From DATDYW01 sp964574865 (lineage in GTDB: Bacteria; Patescibacteriota; Minisyncoccia; Phycocordibacterales; JAACPR01): a stretch of 17,238 nucleotides of DNA. The DNA lies in the NCBI GenBank assembly GCA_964574865.1, contig CAZNOT010000009.1, forward strand, positions 1-17,238. Direction: 5' to 3'. Of this stretch, positions 4,625 through 11,638 are shown piece after piece. The notes below the pieces were generated by a model, which searched no databases, was not told where the DNA came from, and was given only the letters and a program-made list of their open reading frames with translations. The position numbers were made by a program, and so were the translations under genes. Position 1 is the stretch's first letter, and each line of letters opens with the position of its first letter.

Positions 4625-5890
4625 ATGGACCGAATTCGGCGAAATGTAGCCGACGCGGTAGCGGCGGCGCGCCCCACAAAGAGTGGGGTGACTTGGGTCG
4701 GGGCGGCCGAATCTCGAAGCGCCGCCGTATCGCTCCTCGGAGCGGCGGCTCTCGCCTACTCGATGAGCCCTGTGGCTTTCGGTCAGTACCAGTACGCGGC
4801 AGCGGCGGCCGGGCTATTTTCGGCGTTCGCACTCACCGGCGCACACAGCGCGCTATCCCGGGCAGTCGCGGTAGGAAAAGAAGGCACGCTCCGCGTCGCC
4901 TTCCGCGGCCTCCTGCTCTCCCACCTGCCCGCTGCAGTCGTGAGCGCCGGAATCGCCGCCTACTACGCCAGCCACGGCGACCCAACCCTCTCGATCGCGT
5001 TCGCCGCGATCGCCGTCACCACCCCCCTGGCGAACAGCGCCGCCACTTTCAACTCCTACCTTCAGGGGTTGGGTGATTTCCGCCGGATCGCGACCTTAGG
5101 TAACGTGACGACAACGCTGCCAATCGCGGCCGCCATACTCGCCGCTCTCGCAGGAGCAAACCCCGGGTGGGTAATCTTAGCCTCGCTCGCCACGAAAACC
5201 ACCCTGAACCTCGCCTGCTATTTCATGATTGTGAGGGAAACGAGAGCCGGAGGACCGGTCGACGAAAACTTCTGGAGAAACGCCGCGCACGGGAGCGCGC
5301 AGGGCGCCATCGGAACCGTCGCGGGACGCCTCGACAGCGTCGTTGTGTTCCAAGTGCTCGGCGCCGCCGAGCTGGCGGGTTTTGCCGTCGCCACTTCCAT
5401 CGCAGACAGGGCGACATCCATTGTGCGAGCCTTCGCGCAGGTCCTGTTCCCGCGCTTGGCGGAAAAAACCCAGAAAGAGGCTCTCGGCGCCGTTCGCCGG
5501 CACGCGTGGGCCGTGTGGGCATCGAGCGCGGTTGCGGCCGCGGGTGCGGCCATCGCCGCGCCGGTCATCGTGCTCGTCATGTTCCCGGGGTACGCTGACT
5601 TTGCTTGGCACGCCTCGGTGTACGCAGGAATCTCTCTCCTCGCGGTCTCCGGCGCTCTTCCGGTGACCGCGTTCTCAGCTCAGCAGCGACATCGCTCCCT
5701 CTACGCGTCAACCGCTATTGCGGGCACGGTCGGCGTCCTCGGCGTCTACGCGCTGGGGAGAAGCTTTGGCGTTCTCGGCGCGGTGGTAGGTCGCGCCGCC
5801 GGCAAGCTGTCCGGGGCGACTTTCGCCTGGCTCGAAACCAAAATCCCAAAAAATCAGCGGCCGGCCACGGAGATCGAAACGGGAATGTAA
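4625..5890 (+). CDS. Wzx-like polysaccharide flippase (MOP/MATE-type exporter)
   Basis: The 421-residue protein is almost entirely made of hydrophobic segments, about 12, over residues 25-410, separated by short basic loops. Landmarks fit the oligosaccharide flippase family: an N-terminal segment with AESRSAAVSLLGAAALAYSMSP then FGQYQYAAAAAGLFSAFALTG, a central YLQGLGDFRR loop, and LDSVVVFQVLGAAELAGFAVA, the usual second-half repeat start. Wzx proteins flip undecaprenyl-diphosphate-linked repeat units across the inner membrane. Length matches the family. It is the only + strand gene in the window, divergent from the polymerase/ligase-like gene and convergent with the long glycosyltransferase operon, whose last gene it overlaps by 37 bases. 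The ATG at 4625 is chosen because a -10-like motif sits just before it; no Shine-Dalgarno is present. Confidence 0.85.
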   Translation: MDRIRRNVADAVAAARPTKSGVTWVGAAESRSAAVSLLGAAALAYSMSPVAFGQYQYAAAAAGLFSAFALTGAHSALSRAVAVGKEGTLRVAFRGLLLSHLPAAVVSAGIAAYYASHGDPTLSIAFAAIAVTTPLANSAATFNSYLQGLGDFRRIATLGNVTTTLPIAAAILAALAGANPGWVILASLATKTTLNLACYFMIVRETRAGGPVDENFWRNAAHGSAQGAIGTVAGRLDSVVVFQVLGAAELAGFAVATSIADRATSIVRAFAQVLFPRLAEKTQKEALGAVRRHAWAVWASSAVAAAGAAIAAPVIVLVMFPGYADFAWHASVYAGISLLAVSGALPVTAFSAQQRHRSLYASTAIAGTVGVLGVYALGRSFGVLGAVVGRAAGKLSGATFAWLETKIPKNQRPATEIETGM

Positions 5891-7968
5891 GCGTCGAGTA
5901 GCGCGTCGCGGAAAAAAATTCTCGGGAGGGATTCGTCAAAGAAATCGAACTGGTTGACCTCAATCCGCGGGCGGAACCGCCAGTAGGCGACAGTCGGAGC
6001 GGCATCGCTGACCGCCTCGAGCGGCGGCGGTGAGGCAAAAAAGCGGCGTGACCCAATTTTGTCTTCCGGCGTCACGTCGCCATCCGCGTAGCCGGGCGGC
6101 GCGAGGTAGCGGAAGTTGATTGGCGTGGGAAACGTGGGTAGGTCAGCTGCCAGGATCGCGTCGTATAGGTTGATCGACTGCCCAGGCTTGAGCGTCGCGA
6201 GGTACGCCCGGTACGCCTCCTTCGTGTGCGCCGCGCCGACGATGTAGTCCTGGGCGACCAGTACCCGAGCGTCAGCCGGAAGCTCGCCCGCGGCAATCTG
6301 CGCGCGGAGGTCGGCCACGAAGCGCTCCTCGGCCAGGCCGCGAGAGACAGAGATGGACCACGCGAGGATCGATGAAACGTGCAGCGCGGCGTACGAGGCA
6401 ACGCCGGCCAGCGCGGCAGCCCTCGCCCATCTCGAGCGGGGATCGTCCCACGACGCCGAACCTGCGAGGTAGGCCAGGGCCAGGATTCCGAACACGATGA
6501 CGGGCAGCATGTAGCGACCCTCGTGCCGCGGCTCCCCGGCGAAGAGCGCGTAGCTCGCGATGGCGGGCAGCGCGAGCGCGGCGAAGGCGACCACACGCGG
6601 CGCCGCATCGCCGCGCCAGCTTCGTAGCGTCACGAGCGCCAGACCGACAGCCGCGAGCGCGACGACGAGGCCGAGGTGGTTCTCGAAAATAAGGCGCGCG
6701 TAGTACGCCCACGACGCGCCGGTATCCTCTTCCCCGCCGCCAGAGACGAACGCCTGGCCGTCCAAGAGCCGGAAGAAAGCGTACGGGTGCCACCAGACAA
6801 GCCCCGCGCACGCGATGAGGTAGGAGACACCCCAGCCAAGAAACTCCCGCACGCGCGACCAATCGCGGCGGGCCACCCACAGGACGACGAGCGGCAGGTA
6901 GACGGCGCGGTAGAGACCGGCAACGTAGCTCACGCCGAAGGACAGGAGCGCGGCGGCAAGCGCGAGCGCCCACAGCTTCCGCCGGCGGCGGGCATCCGGC
7001 TCAACGGCAATCCACGCCGCGCACGCCAAGTCTGCGAGCGACGCCGCGAGCACGAACGGCCAGTGCTTGAAGAACGCGCCGTACTCGAAGAGGTAGAAGT
7101 TTGCCGCTAGGAGCGCGGCGGCGGCGTACGGGAGCCAGCTCGCGCGCCGAGCATTGAAGAGCGAGCCCGGCCGGAACGCAACGAAGGCGAAGGCGAGCCC
7201 GGCAGCCGAAACGAGGAGCGCGATCAAGCGTGCCGCGCGCGCGGTGCCGCCCCAGTCGAAGAGGAGGCGATCTCGGAACGATTCAGCCGAGAAGCCGAGG
7301 CCGCTCTGCGCGCCGGAGACGTAGTCCGCGACCACAGCCGGCACCGCGAGCATCCCAAACACCGGCCCGTAGTAGAGGTTAGGGTCGTTGCGGAGCGCGA
7401 GCGGCGAGCGCTCCTGGAGAACGTGTAGCGCCGCGTTGACCGGCGATTGCTCGTCGCCGACGTACGATTGATGGAGCGGGAGCGACGCCGTGCCGTAGCG
7501 CATCGCGGGCACGTGCGCCACGAGCCATACCGCGAGGAGCGCGGCGGCGAAGCACGGCAGGAGGCGCGGCGGCAAACGTTCGCCAGAGAAAGCGCGGCGA
7601 AAGACGAAGCGCGGGTAGAGCCAGTAGTTCTGCGCGGCCAAGAGCATAATCGCGGCGAGCTGGGACACGACGAGCGGCAGCCGTAGGACCTCGACGCCAG
7701 CGAACGCCGCGAGCACCGTTAGGCAGACGTTCTCGACGGCGAGCAGGCCGAAACCCGCCATCTGCGCGCGGCCGAGACTGTCGCCCTTCGCGCCGTAGAC
7801 CCCCCGCTGCGCCGCGAAGTGCGCCAGGAAGCCCGCGAGGTAGCCTGCGGCGGCCGCGGCGAGGTACGGCAAGCCGACTCGCTCGGCGAGGACAGCGACG
7901 GCAACGTTAACCCCCGCCCCGAGCGCGCCGGCTGCGAGAAATTTAGCGACGTGCGCGATTTGAATCAT
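5854..7968 (-). CDS. GtrA-like flippase domain fused to a GT-C glycosyltransferase
   Basis: The 704-residue membrane protein joins two families usually encoded apart. Residues about 5-125 form a four-helix GtrA-like domain (KFLAAGALGAGVNVAVAVLAE; QNYWLYPRFVF at its end), a family implicated in flipping polyprenyl-phosphate-linked sugars. Residues about 135-590 look like a GT-C enzyme of the PMT/ArnT type, with many helices and a first outer loop carrying GDE (about 171-173), where GT-C enzymes keep their catalytic acidic residue. A soluble tail follows. Together with the GT2 gene upstream it completes a GtrA-GtrB-GtrC-like set that adds a sugar on the outer membrane face. It is the last gene of the minus operon, 6 bases after the methyltransferase stop. 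No terminator is seen before the convergent flippase gene. The acceptor, glycan or protein, cannot be told. Confidence 0.85.
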   Translation of the reverse strand: MIQIAHVAKFLAAGALGAGVNVAVAVLAERVGLPYLAAAAAGYLAGFLAHFAAQRGVYGAKGDSLGRAQMAGFGLLAVENVCLTVLAAFAGVEVLRLPLVVSQLAAIMLLAAQNYWLYPRFVFRRAFSGERLPPRLLPCFAAALLAVWLVAHVPAMRYGTASLPLHQSYVGDEQSPVNAALHVLQERSPLALRNDPNLYYGPVFGMLAVPAVVADYVSGAQSGLGFSAESFRDRLLFDWGGTARAARLIALLVSAAGLAFAFVAFRPGSLFNARRASWLPYAAAALLAANFYLFEYGAFFKHWPFVLAASLADLACAAWIAVEPDARRRRKLWALALAAALLSFGVSYVAGLYRAVYLPLVVLWVARRDWSRVREFLGWGVSYLIACAGLVWWHPYAFFRLLDGQAFVSGGGEEDTGASWAYYARLIFENHLGLVVALAAVGLALVTLRSWRGDAAPRVVAFAALALPAIASYALFAGEPRHEGRYMLPVIVFGILALAYLAGSASWDDPRSRWARAAALAGVASYAALHVSSILAWSISVSRGLAEERFVADLRAQIAAGELPADARVLVAQDYIVGAAHTKEAYRAYLATLKPGQSINLYDAILAADLPTFPTPINFRYLAPPGYADGDVTPEDKIGSRRFFASPPPLEAVSDAAPTVAYWRFRPRIEVNQFDFFDESLPRIFFRDALLDAYIPVSISVAGR

Positions 7969-7974
7969 GCCCCG

Positions 7975-8808
7975 TTAGACGCGGCGGCGGCCGCCGAACT
8001 TCCACGAGTTGCCGTTGCGGAAGACGAGGTAGGTCGAGCCCGGCTCAACCTCGGGGGCCGCGAGCCAGCGCTCGACCGTCGCCTTCGAAATGTACGCGGT
8101 CTGCGGCGTCACGAGCTGGTCGAACGCGACGTGGCGGAAGAACGCGAACTCGCGCGGGCTGATCCACAGCGCGTACTGGTAGAGCGGCAGCTTGGCGAGC
8201 CAGCCCCAGCGCGGGAGCGCGGCGAGCAGTTTGGCGTAGAGGAAAAAAGGCACGACGAGCGGCGTCGCGAGCGCGTACTTCGTGAGCCACCACGGGAGCC
8301 GGCTCGCGACGTGCCGGATCGGGTCGACGACCCATCGCACGAGGGCGTTCCCCTCCCGCGCGTACACCCAGCCATGGAATCGGCCGCCCGGCGCGGTAGC
8401 CGCGAGGAGCGCCGTGGCGCCCGCGTCCGGGCTCTTCAGGTGGTGCAGCACGCCGATCGAGTACGCGACGTCGAACGGCTGCGCGGGCCGGTACTCCAGA
8501 ATGTCTGCCTGCACGATTTCCCAAACGACGCCCGCCGGCGCACCTTGCCCCATGTTCTCACGCGCCGAGCGCACCGAGTCGCCGAGGTCGATGCCGACGA
8601 GCCGCGCGGGTCGCCAGCTCGCCGCGTGCACCAGCAAGCTCGCGTTGCCGCAGCCGAGCTCGGCGACGGACTTCCCCGCCAGATCCGCCTCCACGAGCGG
8701 CGCGAACCAGTCCTCGAACTGCTCACGGGTGTAGACGGAGCCGCCCGGCAAATTGTTCCAGGACGTCGCGAACGCGTCGGCGGTTTTCTGGTCGTTCGAA
8801 GAATTCAT
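7975..8808 (-). CDS. Class I SAM-dependent methyltransferase
   Basis: The 277-residue protein has a Rossmann-type SAM fold: motif I VAELGCGNAS (about residues 47-56), the acidic motif II VGIDLG (about 71-76), QADILEY, and YSIGVLHHL (about 116-124), which marks Methyltransf_11/25-like enzymes. The C-terminal 120 residues are longer than the minimal fold and include aromatic-rich amphipathic segments (WWLTKYALATPLVVPFFLYA), possibly for membrane or lipid-substrate contact. It sits 9 bases after the asnB-like stop and 6 bases before the GtrA::GT-C fusion. The context suggests methylation of a sugar or lipid-linked glycan intermediate. GAGGT lies 11 bases before the ATG and could be a weak Shine-Dalgarno. 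The substrate is unknown. Confidence 0.88.
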   Translation of the reverse strand: MNSSNDQKTADAFATSWNNLPGGSVYTREQFEDWFAPLVEADLAGKSVAELGCGNASLLVHAASWRPARLVGIDLGDSVRSARENMGQGAPAGVVWEIVQADILEYRPAQPFDVAYSIGVLHHLKSPDAGATALLAATAPGGRFHGWVYAREGNALVRWVVDPIRHVASRLPWWLTKYALATPLVVPFFLYAKLLAALPRWGWLAKLPLYQYALWISPREFAFFRHVAFDQLVTPQTAYISKATVERWLAAPEVEPGSTYLVFRNGNSWKFGGRRRV

Positions 8809-8817
8809 GGCGACAAC

Positions 8818-10680
8818 TTACCTCATCCACCGACGCCACCACAACTGGAACACCGCCAGCGTCCAGATTTGCTTGCGGTTGTCCGACCGTCCGGCGAGGT
8901 GGTCGTCGAGCAGATTCTCAACGTAGCCGCGCTCGAAGAGCCCTTGGCGATCGAGCAGCTCCGGAGAGAAAAGCTCGCGCGCGAGCGGCAGGAGTTCGCT
9001 CCTGAGCCACGCGCCAATCGGCACGCCGAAGCCCTTCTTCTTGCGATGCGCGATACCGGCGGGCAGACGACCTTCCATCAGTTTTTTCAAAACGTACTTA
9101 GTGGTTAGCCCCCGCAGCTTGAGGTCGGTCGGCAAGCTATTGGCGTACTCCACCACCCGGGTGTCCAGAAACGGCGCGCGGACCTCCAGCGAGTTCATCA
9201 TGCTCGCGCGGTCCACCTTCACGAGCACTTGGTCCATCATGTACATCCGCTGCGAGGTGAGCCCCAGCTGGCGGTAGCTGTCGACGCCCGGGAAGGCCGC
9301 GAGGTACGCGTCGATATCCTCGAACACGTTCGCGCCAGTGATGCGCGCGGCGGGGCGCAGGAGCTTCTCGCGCTCGGCATCGTCGAACGCGCCGAGCCAC
9401 CGCTGGTTCCGGTACCGAGGATTGCCAGAAAAACCGCCGATAAACTTCTTCGCTCTGAAATCGAAGCTCATGTTCGAGTGCGAGACCGGAAGCGCGCGGA
9501 CGATCGGCTCGATCGCGCCGCGGCGCAGGACGTCTGGAATTTTCCCGTAGAGCTCCGCCAGCCGGTGCGCCACGAACGTGTCGTAGCCGCAGAACAGTTC
9601 GTCGCCGCCGTCGCCGCCGAGCGCGACCGTGACGTGCTCTCGGGTGAACCGCGAGAGCAGGTAGGTTGGGATGATCGACGCGTCGGCCATCGGCTCGTCT
9701 AAGGAGTCTGCGATCGTCGGCACGAGAGCTAGGCTCTCGGCGGGGCCGAGCCGCAGCTCGTGGTGCTCGGTGCCGAGGTGCGCGGCCACCTCGCGGGCGT
9801 ACGCAGATTCGTCGAAGCTCGCCTCCTCGAAACCAATTGAGAAAGTTTTCACCTTCCGCGCGCTCGCCTTCTGCGCGTAGTACGCCACCGTGCTCGAGTC
9901 GAGGCCGCCCGAAAGAAAAATACCGAGCGGCACGTCGGAGACGAGGCGCGACTCTGTGGCGGCGGCGAGGCGATCGTCGAGGCCGGCGATCGCCTCTCTC
10001 TCAGAAGCCGGCTTCTCGTCGAAATTCAAACCCCAGAACTTCACCTTCTCGACATCGGCGCCCGCGAAGCGTAGGTAGTGGCCAGGCTCGAGCTTGTACG
10101 TGCCCTTAAAGATTGTGTGCGGCGTAGGCACGTACTCGTACTGGAGGTACTTGGCGAGCGACTCCAGGTCAATTTCCTTTCTGAACGAGGGGTGCGCCAT
10201 GAGCGCCTTCAGCTCGGAGCCGAAGATTAGGCTCGCGCCGTCGCGCCGCCAGTAGAGCGGCTTCTTACCCATCCGGTCGCGGGCGAGGAGCAGCTCGCCC
10301 TTCCGCGCGTCGTACAGGGCAATCGCGAACATACCCTCGAGCCGAGCGAACACCTCCGCGCCGATTTCCTCGTACAGGTGGACGATAGCCTCGGTATCCG
10401 ATCGGCCGCGGAAGACGTGCCCGTTCGCGAGCTCTGCCCGCAGCGCCTCGAAGTTGTAGATTTCACCGTTGAAGACGACCTGCACGTCGCCGCGCTCGTT
10501 CCCCATCGGCTGGCGGCCGGCGGGCGAGAGATCGATGATGGCGAGCCGGCGGTGCGCGAGGCCAATTTTTTCGTCAACGAAAAAACCCTCGTCGTCCGGT
10601 CCGCGGTGCCGGACGGTGTCGGCCATTCGGCCCAAAACCTCCCGGTTCCCTTCGCCGAAGTACCCAGCGATGCCGCACAT
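8818..10680 (-). CDS. asnB: Glutamine-hydrolysing asparagine synthase family amidotransferase
   Basis: The 620-residue protein starts MCGIAGYFGE, so Cys2 becomes the N-terminal nucleophile of the glutaminase domain after Met removal. RHRGPDDEGFF, LAHRRLAIIDLS and FNGEIYN (residues up to about 75) complete that domain. The synthetase domain carries the pyrophosphate loop FLSGGLDSSTVAYY (about 255-268) and ALGGDGGDELFCGYD. All catalytic motifs are present. The canonical reaction makes Asn from Asp, Gln and ATP. Forms this long inside glycan clusters often amidate uronic acids or other carboxyl sugars, which the context favours. The gene starts 3 bases after the GT2 stop; GAGGA lies about 10 bases before the ATG. 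The symbol reflects the family, not a proven substrate. Confidence 0.93.
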   Translation of the reverse strand: MCGIAGYFGEGNREVLGRMADTVRHRGPDDEGFFVDEKIGLAHRRLAIIDLSPAGRQPMGNERGDVQVVFNGEIYNFEALRAELANGHVFRGRSDTEAIVHLYEEIGAEVFARLEGMFAIALYDARKGELLLARDRMGKKPLYWRRDGASLIFGSELKALMAHPSFRKEIDLESLAKYLQYEYVPTPHTIFKGTYKLEPGHYLRFAGADVEKVKFWGLNFDEKPASEREAIAGLDDRLAAATESRLVSDVPLGIFLSGGLDSSTVAYYAQKASARKVKTFSIGFEEASFDESAYAREVAAHLGTEHHELRLGPAESLALVPTIADSLDEPMADASIIPTYLLSRFTREHVTVALGGDGGDELFCGYDTFVAHRLAELYGKIPDVLRRGAIEPIVRALPVSHSNMSFDFRAKKFIGGFSGNPRYRNQRWLGAFDDAEREKLLRPAARITGANVFEDIDAYLAAFPGVDSYRQLGLTSQRMYMMDQVLVKVDRASMMNSLEVRAPFLDTRVVEYANSLPTDLKLRGLTTKYVLKKLMEGRLPAGIAHRKKKGFGVPIGAWLRSELLPLARELFSPELLDRQGLFERGYVENLLDDHLAGRSDNRKQIWTLAVFQLWWRRWMR

Positions 10681-10683
10681 GGC

Positions 10684-11628
10684 TCAGATTTCCTCGGCCA
10701 CCAGGTAGGCCGCGTGACCCGGCGTGCGGAAGTAGATGCGGGACAAAACCTCGGCGAGAACGCCCGTGGTCACGAGCTGCACGGCGAGAATGGCGAGCGT
10801 GCCGCTCCACACGGGGAGCGGCGTCTCGACGAAGTCTCGGTACCCGAAAATTTTGAGCCCGACGGCCGCCGCGGCGGAGACGCAGGCGAGCGCCGCGGCG
10901 ACGAAGCCGAGGCCGCCGAAGAAGTGGATCGGCCGGCGCACGTACGTGCCCATGAACTTCACGACCAGGAGATCGAGGAGCACGCGGAAAGCCTTGGAGA
11001 GGCGGTAGTGCGAGGTGCCGTACCGGCGCGGGCGGTGGTTCACCGGCATCTCCGCGACGCGCCACCCCTGCTGGTGGATCAGCGCCGGGATGAAGCGGTG
11101 CATCTCGCCGTAGAGCGCGATCGACTGGACGGCCTCGCGACGGTACGCCTTGAGCGAGCACCCGAGATCTTTGAGCGCGAGGCCGGTGACGCGGGCGATA
11201 ATGCCGTTCCCGATGCGGGACGGGATGTTGCGCGTAGCGGCCGCGTCCTTTCGGTTCTTGCGCCAGCCGGACACGCAGCCGTAGCCTTCGTCGAGCTTCG
11301 CGAGGAGCGCCGGGATATCAGCGGGATCGTTCTGGAGATCCGCGTCGAGCGCGACAACCGCGTCGCCTTTCGCGGCGGCGAAGCCTGCGGACATGGCGGC
11401 GGTCTGACCCGAATTCGCGCGCAGTCGGAGGCCGCGAACGCGCGAATCGGCGGATTGCGCCGCGCGCACAACCTCGAAGGTCGAGTCGACTGACCCGTCG
11501 TCGACGACAATGACCTCGACCTCACCCGCGGCGAAGCCGGACCGGTCGAGCACGGTCAAAATCTCGCGAATCCCCTCGGGAAGGCTGGCCGCTTCGTTGT
11601 GGGCCGGTAGGACAACGGATAGCTTCAC
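10684..11628 (-). CDS. GtrB/DPM1-like GT2 polyprenyl-phosphate glycosyltransferase
   Basis: From a GTG at 11628 the protein has 314 residues beginning VKLSVVLPAHNEA, the normal first strand of a GT2 enzyme. An upstream ATG in frame (11799) would add a Pro/Arg-rich shadow overlapping the previous gene, so I reject it. Motifs are VVDDGSVDST (about 38-47), ALDADLQNDP (about 90-99), the acceptor-side RRYGTSHYRLSK (about 198-209), and two C-terminal membrane helices (about 235-300). This is the architecture of enzymes that transfer glucose, mannose or similar from a nucleotide sugar to polyprenyl phosphate on the inner membrane face. The product is the natural donor for the GtrA::GT-C fusion two genes downstream. 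It lies 10 bases after the tandem GT4 stop, with no Shine-Dalgarno. Confidence 0.9.
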   Translation of the reverse strand: MKLSVVLPAHNEAASLPEGIREILTVLDRSGFAAGEVEVIVVDDGSVDSTFEVVRAAQSADSRVRGLRLRANSGQTAAMSAGFAAAKGDAVVALDADLQNDPADIPALLAKLDEGYGCVSGWRKNRKDAAATRNIPSRIGNGIIARVTGLALKDLGCSLKAYRREAVQSIALYGEMHRFIPALIHQQGWRVAEMPVNHRPRRYGTSHYRLSKAFRVLLDLLVVKFMGTYVRRPIHFFGGLGFVAAALACVSAAAAVGLKIFGYRDFVETPLPVWSGTLAILAVQLVTTGVLAEVLSRIYFRTPGHAAYLVAEEI

Positions 11629-11638
11629 GTGGGCGAGG

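Noticed and set aside
2919..4649. Long + strand open frame opposite the Wzy-like gene
   Set aside because: Its translation is rich in Arg, Glu and Asp with no hydrophobic or motif pattern. It is the codon-position shadow of the minus gene.
7819..9108. + strand frames opposite the methyltransferase, asnB and downstream genes (also 10378-11493 and 14584-16227)
   Set aside because: All lie wholly or mainly opposite genes with clear motifs and have the same charged, low-complexity shadow composition.
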